Shown here: piece by piece, positions 25,706 through 34,413 of the stretch | Position numbering within the stretch: position 1 is the first letter of the stretch | Layout of the letters: each line of letters starts with the position of its first letter | From: Terriglobia bacterium | Lineage (GTDB): Bacteria > Acidobacteriota > Terriglobia > Bryobacterales > Bryobacteraceae | NCBI GenBank assembly: GCA_020073265.1 | Contig: JAIQFN010000047.1 | Location: 1 to 45,274 of the forward strand | DNA length: 45,274 bases | Reading direction: 5' to 3' | Position numbers and translations under genes: made by a program | Notes under the pieces: generated by a model | Told to the model about the DNA's origin: nothing | Database searches by the model: none | What the model saw: the letters and a program-made list of their open reading frames with translations, nothing else

Positions 25706-26686
25706 CTATTTCTTCTGGGCGCCTTCCGCCTCCATTTTGCGCGCTCCGCCAAGGATGTCTTCGATCGCGTAGTTGCCCTCGTGGCAGGCGTATTCGTAGA
25801 TCGGTCCCGGCGTCGCGACAAACGGAAGTTCCAAGGTCCACGGCCTGCTCCAGGTGGAGGGATCTTCCAGGGTGGCTTTGTAAACCAGGGTGCGCGCGTC
25901 CTCGCGGGTAAAGCGCTCGGTCACCTTCAGGTCCTTCGAGGCGCCGCGAAAATGAGGCTGCTCGTTGAAATTCGTCGTCTCCACCACCAGCGTGTCACCT
26001 TCCCAATGCCCGATGGAATCGCCCAGCCAGTTGCGGACATTCGGAGGCGCGTGCTGCGAGTTCATACGGATGATGCGTACGTCATGGATCATTTCCGAGA
26101 GAATCATGATCGCGTCCGGGGTCTGCACGATCTGGTAGTTGTTGTTGTAAAGCGCCGGGAGCATGGGCGGGCCGGTAGGCGACCCGACCAGGCAGCGCTC
26201 GGTGGCCGGACGTGCCTTCACGTCGTCGGTGCTCGACAATCTCTGCGCGCGGCCGCGTCCGCGGGCTTGCGGCGACATGGGCGGTACTCTGCCATCCGGC
26301 GGATCGACCACCAGGGAGGTTCGCTTCACGCCATCGATGCGCGCCAGTTCGGCGCCCATGTCGTAAAACAGAACGTTGTAGGCGCCGGTCCCCTCCGACC
26401 CCTTGCCCACGTGCAGCGGGCCTTCCGACGTCCCATCCAGCTGCTGCCATGCCGCTGCATCGCTCTGCTCATATTTCTTCGCCTCCGCGTCGGTCAGCGT
26501 CGGCTTGCCGGCAAACACAGCCGGACGTTCCATCGGCGTCCGCGTCGAATTGTTCCAGAGACCCTGCAGATCCGGGTGGCCATCCGCAGTCCGGGGCATC
26601 TTCCAGGCCGTCTTGTTCTGCGCCGGGAGCGTGGCCGCCGCAAAGAGCGCCAGCCCGCCGATTGCCATCAGATTCCGGTAAGCCAT
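25706..26686 (-). CDS. Secreted protein of unknown function ('PDLQGLW' type)
   Basis: 326 residues with a signal peptide (1-22, 'AIGGLALFAAATLPAQ'). The start has GAGGTGAAGG upstream. The mature protein begins 'TADGHPDLQGLWNNSTRTPM', a pattern seen in many uncharacterised acidobacterial and proteobacterial secreted proteins, and continues with 'ERCLVGSPTGPPMLPALYNN', 'IMILSEMIHDVRIIRM', 'WLGDSIGHWEGDTLVVETT' and 'YEYACHEGNYAIEDIL'. The 'GxSxGxWxGDTLVVxT' core is the most constant part of such proteins. No catalytic residues are known and I do not assign an activity; beta-rich content suggests a ligand-binding or hydrolytic periplasmic protein. It is the second gene of the left arm of the TetR locus, between receptor and sulfatase. 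Confidence 0.75.
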   Translation of the reverse strand: MAYRNLMAIGGLALFAAATLPAQNKTAWKMPRTADGHPDLQGLWNNSTRTPMERPAVFAGKPTLTDAEAKKYEQSDAAAWQQLDGTSEGPLHVGKGSEGTGAYNVLFYDMGAELARIDGVKRTSLVVDPPDGRVPPMSPQARGRGRAQRLSSTDDVKARPATERCLVGSPTGPPMLPALYNNNYQIVQTPDAIMILSEMIHDVRIIRMNSQHAPPNVRNWLGDSIGHWEGDTLVVETTNFNEQPHFRGASKDLKVTERFTREDARTLVYKATLEDPSTWSRPWTLELPFVATPGPIYEYACHEGNYAIEDILGGARKMEAEGAQKK

Positions 26687-26733
26687 ACCTTCACCTCAGA
26701 TAGAGCATACCGCTATTCTTGCCCTTGTGCGGG

Positions 26734-26759
26734 GCGGGGTTCCGGCCCGCCGGACCCGC
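26734..26759 (-). other. Intercistronic GC hairpin between receptor and downstream genes
   Basis: TCCGGC (26741-26746) pairs with GCCGGA (26749-26754), and flanking GCGGG pairs with CCCGC across a one- or two-base bulge. It lies in the 218-base gap downstream of the receptor gene and 48 bases before the next gene. No T-run follows on the minus strand, so an mRNA-stabilising or attenuating element is more likely than full termination. Confidence 0.35.
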
Positions 26760-26904
26760 TATGTTTAGCCTTCCGCGCCGATCACCTGCGGGCAGAAGAG
26801 CCGCGTCATAACATCCCGCGAGCCGTCTGCGCAATCGTGGGCATCACGCGATCCCCGGGATTATCCAAATGACGCGAGTACGAGACGGGAGGATCCGGAA
26901 CCCG

Positions 26905-29900
26905 TCAGAAACTCACGCGCGCGGCAAACTGGAAGGACCGCGGTCCGCCGCTACCGAACGCCTGGCCCACACGACCGCTGGGCTGCCCGAAGTTAGGCTG
27001 ATTCAGCACGCTGCTGTAACCGGTCAGGTTCGCGAAGTTGAACAGGTTGAACGCCTCTGCCATGATCGACACTCTCAGACTCTCGCGAATTGGAATGTCG
27101 CGGGAGACACGCAGATCCTGTGCGAGCAATGAGTCGTCTGGCGCGAACGTAGCCGGCAAAACAATCGGATTGATGACCTGATTGAACGGCGTTCTCGGCG
27201 GTACGCTTGAGCTTGTGCCGTTGGCGTTCGGGACATTGATTGGCGCGGCGATGGTGGAGTTAAACTTCGTCACGAGTATGCGGATGTCGTTAGCGCTCAA
27301 GCCGCTGCCAAACTCATTCTGACGTGGCACGCCCGGGAGAAGTTCGTTGCTGATGCCATCGCCGTTGAGGTCGAGGCCGGCGATCAGAGTATTGCCCGGT
27401 GATCCGCTGGCGGTTTGAGAAATCAGCGAAAACGACCAGCCATTCAAGAGCCGCCGCAGCGCCGCCGACGATCCCTTGTAACCGGATGGCATGTAGACCG
27501 CGCTTACGGTGAGCTGCTGCGGCCGGTTCACAATGTTTCCGTTAGCGGAGTCGAAGTTATTATTGGCAACGAATCCAACGAAACCCGTCTCCTGGGCGTA
27601 CACGTACGTCGCGAGCAACTGAAAGCCATTGGCGAATCGCTTGTCCAGCTTGAGGTTTAAGGCCTGGTACCGGGAATTCGCTCCGCTGCCGACAACCGGG
27701 ATTGCTCCGGCGGAACAATTATCGTTGGGATCGAGCGCGAGCGATTGCGCGGTGGTGCATAAGGGGATAACGGGATTGCGCGCAAACGTCACCACGCCCG
27801 TGGTGGGATTTACTGAACTTACCAACGGCCGATTGAACTGATTGCGATCGATTGAATATGCGAAGGCTCCGCTGCCGACGCCGAAGTGCACGAAACGGCG
27901 CATCACATAATCGGCCGAAAGAACCAGGTCCTTGTAGATCTGGCGTTGCACGCCAATGCTGGTGTGCATGCCGTATCCCATGGTTGCTTGGGGGTCGAAA
28001 ATACTGCCGATCCCGCCCTGTTTTACGATCTGAATGCCGCTGACGGACGGGTCTGTGCCATTGCCGATCTTGGACATGATCTGCTGCTCGATGGTCGGAA
28101 GCATGGGCAACAACTGCGCCCCGGTGAAGGTGGTGGGCACACTCACGAAGTTCAGCCCGACCACTTGCCCGGTCACGGCGTAACGGCCGTTGCCCGACGG
28201 GCCCACTAGAGCTCGTTCCTGAAAACGTGGATTGTAATTTCCGGCGTCATGGTAGATACCGGCGCCACCGCGGATGACCGTTTTGGCATCTTTGCCCAGG
28301 CTCCAGGCGAAGCCGAGCGCCGGATCAAAAGCTCTGGTGTCGGGCTGCGGCGGGTTGAGGTCGCCCGCCAAAAGCGGCGCCAAATAGGCCGGGCGCCTTA
28401 AGTCGCTGTTGAACAAATTCGTTTCGTAGGAATAAGCCAAGCCGTAGTTCAGCGTGAAGTTAGGCCGCAATCTCCAGGAATCCTGTGCGAAGAAGCGTAT
28501 GCGATCATTGCGCGAGGCGCTGTTGTAGTTGTACGGACCGGGCAGTTGGGGTGAACCGATCCCCATGGTGAAGGTTTGCAACGGGAGCTGCATAATGTCG
28601 GAGAACGCCGGCGGCGGTCCGCTGGGATTCTTCAGAGTGGCCGGAAGGGCATTGTAGATTGAAGCGAAGGCAGGCCCGGTCAAGTTGGATACGCCCCACA
28701 GCGTGATGATGGCGGGATCATCGTACGCCAAGGTTACCGGGAAGTAGTCGTGCTCCCATTCGCCGCCGAAACGAATCCTGTGCGATCCCTTCTGCCAGGT
28801 GATATTGTCCACCAGTTGGTAGGTCCTCGGGAAGCGTGTGGTGGGCACATTTTGCTGATTTCCGATCTTGAATCTGGCAGCGTCGAAGACGGAGATTTGC
28901 GGTTCGCCCAGCCCGACGCAAGAGACCGGGTTGACGCATTGTGCCGCGCTGGCCGCGCCCAGTACGCCGTAGAAATATCCGAACGAATACCGGGCGTCAT
29001 TCACGATAGCCGGTGATAGCACGCTCACAAGACCAGCCTGAACCTGAAATGCGAGATTGCTGCTGGCCTGCCAGTTGGAGGGCATGAACACGCCAGCGGC
29101 CGGGGGCGCGTAGGAATTGTTGTTATCCAGACTGTAGCGCAGAAACGCTGTGTTTCTCGGATTCAAATTCGCATCCAGCCGCAAATTAAACTCTTTGGCA
29201 TTCAAAGGACTGGGCGAAATAACGTTGAGGCTGTTGAACACCGGACTGTTGTTCTGAACGTCGTATGCCGCCAACTGCTTGTTGTAGTCGTAGTTTGTGA
29301 AGAAGAACAGCTTGTCTTTCTTGATCGGTCCGCCCAGACTGAACCCTGCCTGCTTGCGGGCAAAGTAAGGGTCCAGATTGTTGAGATCGCGCCCTAGGCC
29401 GGGATACGCGGAAAGGTTGTGGTCGCGATAGTAGAAAAATCCGCTGCCATGGTAAGAGTTGGTACCGCGCTTGGAAACGATATTGATGGCCCCGGCCGAG
29501 GTCGTGCTGGTCGACAGATCGAAGTTGAAGGTAGAGATCTGGAATTCCTGGACGGACTCCATCGAGAAGTTCTGCGCCGAACCTCCCGTAATCCGGTCAT
29601 TGACGGTGGCGCCGTCCACCGAGATCCGAGTTTGGCTCGACTGTGCGCCGCCAATGGTGACGCGTACGAATGTATTTCCTAGCGCGCCTGGATTTGAGGA
29701 GGATTGTACCGTAACGCCAGACTGGAGCTCTGCCAGTTCGAGGAAGTTCCTTCCGTTTAGCGGCAGACTGTTCACTTGCCGGCTGCTCACGCTCCCCGCT
29801 ATCGAGTAGTCGGTGGTGTTGATCTGAGGCGCTTCGCTGGTGACTGTCACCGCCTCGTTGGTCTGTCCCACTTGCAAGGTAAAGTTGAGCGATGCATTGT

Positions 29901-30189
29901 CGCCCACCTGCAGCGTCACGGAAGCAATCTCGGTTTTGAATCCCGGCATGGCCGCGCTGACTTCGTATGCCCCCGGCTCGAGGTTCTCCACCTGATATTG
30001 ACCCGCGCTTCGAGTAGTCACGGTGCGCGAAGCGCCGGTCTCTTTGTTTTTGGCCACAACGGTGGCGCCCGGCACGACAGCATTCGCGGAATCAAAGATG
30101 GTGCCCCGCATCGCGGCGGTCGGCGCCTGTCCCATGGCGACGCACGCTGCCAGCATCAACCCCGTAAGTGACCCTTTGATCCGATCCAT
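26905..30189 (-). CDS. Oar-like TonB-dependent receptor (left arm of TetR locus)
   Basis: 1094 residues; ATG at 30189 with AGGAGG five to six bases upstream. Signal peptide 1-22, then a carboxypeptidase-regulatory-like domain at ~25-105 ('MRGTIFDSANAVVPGATVVA', 'YQVENLEPGAYEVSAAMPGF'). The plug is at ~110-230 ('SRQVNSLPLNGRNFLELAEL', 'VSKRGTNSYHGSGFFYYRDH'); the large barrel runs to the C-terminus and ends in 'FAARVSF', an outer-membrane assembly signal. It imports a ligand across the outer membrane using TonB energy; by size it is of the Oar/SusC-like class rather than a siderophore receptor. It is the first gene of the operon leading to the sulfatase and FGE. Its plug closely resembles the receptor of the right arm ('FFARK/RxxGF', 'GGPIKKDKLFFFxNYxY'), so the two are paralogues. 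Confidence 0.9.
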   Translation of the reverse strand: MDRIKGSLTGLMLAACVAMGQAPTAAMRGTIFDSANAVVPGATVVAKNKETGASRTVTTRSAGQYQVENLEPGAYEVSAAMPGFKTEIASVTLQVGDNASLNFTLQVGQTNEAVTVTSEAPQINTTDYSIAGSVSSRQVNSLPLNGRNFLELAELQSGVTVQSSSNPGALGNTFVRVTIGGAQSSQTRISVDGATVNDRITGGSAQNFSMESVQEFQISTFNFDLSTSTTSAGAINIVSKRGTNSYHGSGFFYYRDHNLSAYPGLGRDLNNLDPYFARKQAGFSLGGPIKKDKLFFFTNYDYNKQLAAYDVQNNSPVFNSLNVISPSPLNAKEFNLRLDANLNPRNTAFLRYSLDNNNSYAPPAAGVFMPSNWQASSNLAFQVQAGLVSVLSPAIVNDARYSFGYFYGVLGAASAAQCVNPVSCVGLGEPQISVFDAARFKIGNQQNVPTTRFPRTYQLVDNITWQKGSHRIRFGGEWEHDYFPVTLAYDDPAIITLWGVSNLTGPAFASIYNALPATLKNPSGPPPAFSDIMQLPLQTFTMGIGSPQLPGPYNYNSASRNDRIRFFAQDSWRLRPNFTLNYGLAYSYETNLFNSDLRRPAYLAPLLAGDLNPPQPDTRAFDPALGFAWSLGKDAKTVIRGGAGIYHDAGNYNPRFQERALVGPSGNGRYAVTGQVVGLNFVSVPTTFTGAQLLPMLPTIEQQIMSKIGNGTDPSVSGIQIVKQGGIGSIFDPQATMGYGMHTSIGVQRQIYKDLVLSADYVMRRFVHFGVGSGAFAYSIDRNQFNRPLVSSVNPTTGVVTFARNPVIPLCTTAQSLALDPNDNCSAGAIPVVGSGANSRYQALNLKLDKRFANGFQLLATYVYAQETGFVGFVANNNFDSANGNIVNRPQQLTVSAVYMPSGYKGSSAALRRLLNGWSFSLISQTASGSPGNTLIAGLDLNGDGISNELLPGVPRQNEFGSGLSANDIRILVTKFNSTIAAPINVPNANGTSSSVPPRTPFNQVINPIVLPATFAPDDSLLAQDLRVSRDIPIRESLRVSIMAEAFNLFNFANLTGYSSVLNQPNFGQPSGRVGQAFGSGGPRSFQFAARVSF

Positions 30190-30217
30190 AGGAGCCTCCT
30201 GTAAGCGACGCTGCCGT

Positions 30218-30236
30218 ACCGGCCAGCCGGTTGGTA
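30218..30236 (-). promoter_or_regulatory. Operator A (putative TetR site) at the left-arm receptor promoter
   Basis: The minus strand reads TACCAACCGGCTGGCCGGT. Its core ACCGGC-TG-GCCGGT (30218-30231) has perfect 6-bp arms. It matches the site upstream of the right-arm receptor at 17 of 19 positions and starts six bases downstream of the -10 hexamer, where a bound repressor would block RNA polymerase. Confidence 0.6.
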
Positions 30237-30242
30237 ATGAAA

Positions 30243-30271
30243 TTTATATCACAGGCCGCCGGGTGCGTCAA
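30243..30271 (-). promoter_or_regulatory. Sigma70-like promoter of the left-arm receptor operon
   Basis: On the minus strand TTGACG (30266-30271), a 17-base spacer ending in TGTGA, and TATAAA (30243-30248). Both hexamers match consensus at five of six positions, with an extended -10 (TGA before TATAAA). The leader to the ATG is about 45 bases. Confidence 0.65.
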
Positions 30272-30373
30272 TTGCGGGGTGCTTCCGGAGTTAACGACCC
30301 ACCTGGTCCAAGCAAGCCATAGTTCTAGGCGAGCTCTCTCCAGAAACGCCGCTCCCGCCGCGAGCCTCCGGAT

Positions 30374-30402
30374 TTGACGGCAAATTTTGGATTTAGTACA
30401 GT
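30374..30402 (+). promoter_or_regulatory. Sigma70-like promoter of the TetR gene
   Basis: TTGACG (30374-30379), a 17-base spacer, and TACAGT (30397-30402). The -35 is good and the -10 is moderate (four of six). The start codon at 30438 is about 30 bases after the predicted transcription start. Confidence 0.45.
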
Positions 30403-30407
30403 TATCT

Positions 30408-30423
30408 TACCGGGTAGTCGGTA
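30408..30423 (+). promoter_or_regulatory. Operator C (putative autoregulatory TetR site)
   Basis: TACCGGGTAGTCGGTA is a dyad with arms TACCG and CGGTA around six bases. Its 14-base core ACCGGGTAGTCGGT matches operator A at 11 of 14 positions. It covers the predicted transcription start of the TetR gene, the usual position for autorepression. It is more divergent than sites A and B. Confidence 0.45.
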
Positions 30424-30437
30424 GGTTTGACCCATCC

Positions 30438-31049
30438 ATGGCAACCTCTTCGAGCGGCGTTCGTGCCAACACACCCAACGAGGTACGGCTGGTCGAAATC
30501 TACTTCGCGGCTGCGAAGCTCATTCAGGAAAAGGGATTTCAGGCCACTTCCCTGCAAGACATCGCTCGCGAGGTAGGGTTGACCAAGGCGGGATTGTATC
30601 ACTACATTCCCAGCAAAGAGCGGCTGCTCTATGAAATCATGAACTACGCCATGGACCGGGTGGATCGCGACGTGATCGCCCCAGCGCGTGAAATTGAGGA
30701 CGCCGAGCGGCGCCTGGCGGTCATCGCTGAAAATTACGCCAGGCTGGTGGTCGGGAACCAAGAAATCACAATTGTCCTCAATGACATCGGAGGCCTGACT
30801 GGCGCCAAGAAACGTCACGTGAATCAGCGGCAAGACGCCTTCTATCAGTTCGTGAGAGACACGATTCAGGACCTTGAGGAACAGCACAAGACATCCGGCA
30901 TGGATGTCTCTGTGCTGGCGATGAGCTTCTTCGGTGTCATTCGCTGGCTTGCTCACTGGTATCGTTCGAATGGCAAGCTCAGCCGAGAGCGGGTCATCGA
31001 AGAAATCAGGGAGCTAACCGCGTGCAGGATGATGGGCTTGGGCCGATAA
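30438..31049 (+). CDS. TetR/AcrR-family transcriptional regulator
   Basis: 203 residues from ATG 30438. An earlier in-frame start at 30387 would place the promoter and operator inside the gene, so it is rejected. The N-terminal helix-turn-helix is typical: 'LVEIYFAAAKLIQEKGFQA' then 'TSLQDIAREVGLTKAGLYHY' (residues 38-56) and 'IPSKERLLYEIM'. The C-terminal ~140 residues form the helical ligand-binding and dimerisation domain; 'SKERLLYEI' and the following helices resemble the branch that includes KstR-type regulators of lipid or steroid catabolism, but the ligand cannot be deduced. It lies between two divergent receptor operons, each with a similar dyad at its promoter, and has a related dyad in its own promoter. 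It is therefore probably a local, autoregulated repressor of both arms. Confidence 0.9.
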   Translation: MATSSSGVRANTPNEVRLVEIYFAAAKLIQEKGFQATSLQDIAREVGLTKAGLYHYIPSKERLLYEIMNYAMDRVDRDVIAPAREIEDAERRLAVIAENYARLVVGNQEITIVLNDIGGLTGAKKRHVNQRQDAFYQFVRDTIQDLEEQHKTSGMDVSVLAMSFFGVIRWLAHWYRSNGKLSRERVIEEIRELTACRMMGLGR

Positions 31050-31124
31050 GAACGCATCGCGGCCTGTGGCCCGGAATTCCCCTAGCGATTAATTGAGGAC
31101 CAAGCCGGCCTGCGGGCTGGAGCC

Positions 31125-31154
31125 TTGACACGATTAATCCCTGTGATATATGAT
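31125..31154 (+). promoter_or_regulatory. Sigma70-like promoter of the right-arm receptor operon
   Basis: A perfect -35 TTGACA (31125-31130), an 18-base spacer, and TATGAT (31149-31154, five of six). It shares the CTGTGATATA context (31141-31150) with the left-arm receptor promoter. Confidence 0.65.
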
Positions 31155-31155
31155 T

Positions 31156-31174
31156 TACCGACCGGCTGACCGGT
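31156..31174 (+). promoter_or_regulatory. Operator B (putative TetR site) at the right-arm receptor promoter
   Basis: TACCGACCGGCTGACCGGT, with core ACCGG-CTGA-CCGGT (31161-31174). It is 17 of 19 identical to the site at the left-arm receptor promoter and begins one base after the -10, overlapping the expected transcription start. Confidence 0.6.
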
Positions 31175-31199
31175 TTGATCAGCCGAAAGGGGGTATGCC

Positions 31200-34100
31200 T
31201 TGCGCTCCATGGTTCGAACATTCTTCTTCTTAGTTGCGGCCGCACTGCTGGTGCAACTTGTTATGGCTCAAGTTCCCACGGGAACCATCACCGGGGCGGT
31301 GACAGACCAGACTGGCTCGGTGGTCCCTGGCGCGTCGATCACCGTGACCCACAAGGAATCGGGCGAGGTCCGGCGGGCGACCAGCGCGGCGGACGGCTCC
31401 TACTTAGTGGCCGCTCTACCGGCAGGGCTGTACGACGTCAGCGTGGAAGCGCCGGGTTTTCGCACCCTGATTCGCCCGGCGACCGTGGCCACCGGAAGCA
31501 CCGTGAAAGTCGACATCGGTCTGGTGCTCGGCGACACCAAGGATGTCGTCACCGTGGAAGCTGCCTCTGCGCAGATGAACTATGAGAGCCAGAGCGTGCA
31601 GGGCGTGGTTGGCCGTCAACAGATTCAGGGCCTCCCCTTGAACGGGCGCAGCTTTCTCAACCTCGCGCTGCTGGAACCGGGCGTGACCATCACCACCGGC
31701 TCGACCGCGCAATACAATGCTTTGTTCCGCGTTCAGCTGCTCGGCACCAGCGGCGCAGGACAGAGCGGGCTGGCCGGACCGCAACCCGCCATCACCGTGG
31801 ACGGCGCCAGTGTGCGCGATGCATGGACCGGGCAAACCGGCATGAACTTCTCGCAGGAGGTGGTGCAGGAGTTCCAGGTTTCCACCGTGAACTTCGACCT
31901 CTCTACCGGAATCACGGCGGTAGGTGGCGTCAACATCGTCACGCGATCGGGCGGCGACCAATATCACGGCAGCGCCTACTACTTCTTCCGCGATCACAAC
32001 ATCGCCGCTTATCCGGGCTTGCAGCGCAGCAATCTGACCAACGATCCGTTCTTTGCGCGGCGCAATCCCGGCTTCTGGATGGGCGGCCCCATCAAGAAGG
32101 ACAAGCTGTTCTTCTTCTTCAACTACGAATATTTGAATCAAACCTCGGCGGTGGTCTTCCAGGCCAACAATCCGTTGTTCTCGGCTCTCTCCACCGTGGC
32201 GCCCAGTCCGTACACCGGCGCGAATCTGAGTGCGAAGTTCGACTATCACATCAATCCGAACAACACCGCGTTTCTGCGCTACTCGCACGACGGCAATCAA
32301 GCCGTGGGTCCAGCCACGCAGGTGCCGCAACTTCCCTCAGGCTGGCTGCACAACACCAACTGGTCGGATCAAAGCATCCTGGGCGTCACCACGACGTTCA
32401 AGCCGACGCTAGTAAACGATTTCCGCTTCTCTTACGCCTACTGGACGAACCGCAACCTGTTTCCGTCAGCCAGCGAGTGCCCGCCGCCCTGCATCGGGTT
32501 CGACCAGGTCCAGGTCACGGTGCTGAATACCAACATCGTGGTGGGACACACCAACAACGCGCAGCAAGGCCGCGATATACGCCGCTACGACTGGAACGAC
32601 AACGTGACCTGGCAGCTCGGCTCGCATCGCCTGCGCTTTGGCGGCGAGTACGAGATGTCGCCCAACACCGGTTTCTGGGGCTTCTGCAATCCCGGGTGCG
32701 CCATCGTGTACAACCCCACGCAAGGCGCCGCGGTAGGGCTTCCGGTTCCCAAGACCGTGGCTTCTTTCGACGATATCCTGAAGCTGCCGCTGTATCGCAA
32801 CGACTGGGGCGTCGGCGATCCCAGCACGCCGGCTCCCTACCAGGCTGATGAAGCCAGGACCGGCCACCGAATCCACGTCTACATCCAGGACACCTGGAAG
32901 GTCACGTCCAGCCTGACCTTGAATCTCGGACTGGGATACCAGTATGAAGGCAACCTCGCCAACTACGACTTGCAGAAGCCCGCGAGCCTGGCCGCGATCT
33001 ATGGCAACGATCTCAGTCCCACCGACCAGCAGTACAGGAATTTTTCGCCGGCCTTCGGATTCGCCTGGCGAGTCGGCAAGAGCGACAAGACCGTGATCCG
33101 GGGCGGGGCCGGCCTGTTCTACGACACGCAGCTGCTGTGGGAGCACTTCCGCGAGCGATCCGAGATCGGTCCGGTCGGCAACGGGCGCTACCGCGTCCAG
33201 AGTACGTATACACAGAACACGATTGCCGGAATCCCGGGTGTGCCGGTAGGAGCGGCGACGGCGTTCCTGACCGTACCCACGGCCTTCACGCTGGGCAACT
33301 TGATGCAGCAGTACGGCGCGTTGACGGGTCAGTTGAACGGTCTGTTTGCGCCCGGCAAATACACTTATCCACAAGTCACGAATTTCGATGTGGCCAAACA
33401 GGCTCTGGAACTGATCCCGCGAAACTTCCCGGTGCTGTACAGCGAGCATTTCAACATCGGCATCCAGCGCGAGATCGCCAAAGACATGGTGCTGACGGCC
33501 GACTTCGTGTCGCGCCAGTACATGCATACGCTGCTGGGAGGCGGCAACAACGTCGAGATCGACTACAATCACTTCAGTTCAGTGCAAGGGCCGGTGATCC
33601 CCAAGTGCGTCGGCGCGCAACAGTTCGATCCCAGCGCCAAGTGCTCCACGGGCGCGATTACGTTCTGGGATCCGGGCGGGCGCGGAAACTATCGCGGCCT
33701 GCTGGTGAAGCTGAACAAGCGCTTTACCAACCGCTACCAGTTCACGGCGTCTTATGCGCTCGAAAGCCAGGCCGCGGTGGACGTGTTCAGCAACAGCAAC
33801 TGGTTCGCCGGATACGGTCCGTATGGGCCTCGGCATGTATTGAACATCTCCGGTGTGGTGCAGTTGCCCTGGGGCTTTGAGGCCTCGGTGATCTCGTCAA
33901 CCATCAGCGCTTCGCCGGTGGCGCCGTCCATTCCAACCATCGATCTGGACGGGGACGGATCCACGGGCGAGCCGCTACCGGGCGTCGACTACCGGTGCTT
34001 CAATGCAGGCTGCGGCCGCAGCGATCTGGCCAAGGCCGTGAGCGATTTCAACGCCAATTACGCCGGCAAGAAAACCAGCCGCGGCCAGACCATTCCGACT

Positions 34101-34388
34101 CTGGTGCTGCCGCAACAATACAGCCTGGGCAGCACCTTCAACTCGCAGGACCTGCGCGTCAGCAAGACGTTCCGCCTCAAGGAACGTTACCTGTTCAATT
34201 TCTTCGGCGAGTGCTTCAACATTCTCAACGTCGGCAACGTGAGCGGCTTCGCGTTGACTCTGGATACCCAGGCGGCCAATCCCGCCAACCAGATTTTCGC
34301 GTTCGGGCAGCCATCTCAGCGCGTCGGCCAGAACTTCGGTTCGGGCGGTCCGCGCGCGTTCCAGGTCGGCGGGAGGTTCAGCTTCTAA
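31200..34388 (+). CDS. Oar-like TonB-dependent receptor (right arm of TetR locus)
   Basis: 1062 residues counted from TTG 31200, which has AAAGGGGG six bases upstream; an in-frame ATG at 31209 is the alternative and changes only three residues. Signal peptide to ~residue 24 ('FFFLVAAALLVQLVMAQ'), then a carboxypeptidase-regulatory-like domain ('GTITGAVTDQTGSVVPGASI', 'GLYDVSVEAPGF'). Plug segment: 'RQQIQGLPLNGRSFLNLALL' and 'QEVVQEFQVSTVNFDLSTGI'. The barrel ends 'FQVGGRFSF', an outer-membrane assembly signal. It resembles the left-arm receptor across plug and early barrel ('YFFRDHNIAAYPGLQR', 'GGPIKKDKLFFFFNYEY'). The PQQ dehydrogenase, serine hydrolase and hydrolase-fold genes follow with gaps of about 25 bases, forming one operon. 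Ligand unknown; probably related to that of the other arm. Confidence 0.9.
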   Translation: MRSMVRTFFFLVAAALLVQLVMAQVPTGTITGAVTDQTGSVVPGASITVTHKESGEVRRATSAADGSYLVAALPAGLYDVSVEAPGFRTLIRPATVATGSTVKVDIGLVLGDTKDVVTVEAASAQMNYESQSVQGVVGRQQIQGLPLNGRSFLNLALLEPGVTITTGSTAQYNALFRVQLLGTSGAGQSGLAGPQPAITVDGASVRDAWTGQTGMNFSQEVVQEFQVSTVNFDLSTGITAVGGVNIVTRSGGDQYHGSAYYFFRDHNIAAYPGLQRSNLTNDPFFARRNPGFWMGGPIKKDKLFFFFNYEYLNQTSAVVFQANNPLFSALSTVAPSPYTGANLSAKFDYHINPNNTAFLRYSHDGNQAVGPATQVPQLPSGWLHNTNWSDQSILGVTTTFKPTLVNDFRFSYAYWTNRNLFPSASECPPPCIGFDQVQVTVLNTNIVVGHTNNAQQGRDIRRYDWNDNVTWQLGSHRLRFGGEYEMSPNTGFWGFCNPGCAIVYNPTQGAAVGLPVPKTVASFDDILKLPLYRNDWGVGDPSTPAPYQADEARTGHRIHVYIQDTWKVTSSLTLNLGLGYQYEGNLANYDLQKPASLAAIYGNDLSPTDQQYRNFSPAFGFAWRVGKSDKTVIRGGAGLFYDTQLLWEHFRERSEIGPVGNGRYRVQSTYTQNTIAGIPGVPVGAATAFLTVPTAFTLGNLMQQYGALTGQLNGLFAPGKYTYPQVTNFDVAKQALELIPRNFPVLYSEHFNIGIQREIAKDMVLTADFVSRQYMHTLLGGGNNVEIDYNHFSSVQGPVIPKCVGAQQFDPSAKCSTGAITFWDPGGRGNYRGLLVKLNKRFTNRYQFTASYALESQAAVDVFSNSNWFAGYGPYGPRHVLNISGVVQLPWGFEASVISSTISASPVAPSIPTIDLDGDGSTGEPLPGVDYRCFNAGCGRSDLAKAVSDFNANYAGKKTSRGQTIPTLVLPQQYSLGSTFNSQDLRVSKTFRLKERYLFNFFGECFNILNVGNVSGFALTLDTQAANPANQIFAFGQPSQRVGQNFGSGGPRAFQVGGRFSF

Positions 34389-34413
34389 GCACCGCTTTGC
34401 ACACCAGGCGCCT

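Noticed and set aside
26905-34388. The two receptor genes as a long inverted repeat or recent duplication
   Set aside because: They are similar in protein motifs but diverged throughout; no long identical DNA stretch was seen, so they are old paralogues rather than a repeat element.
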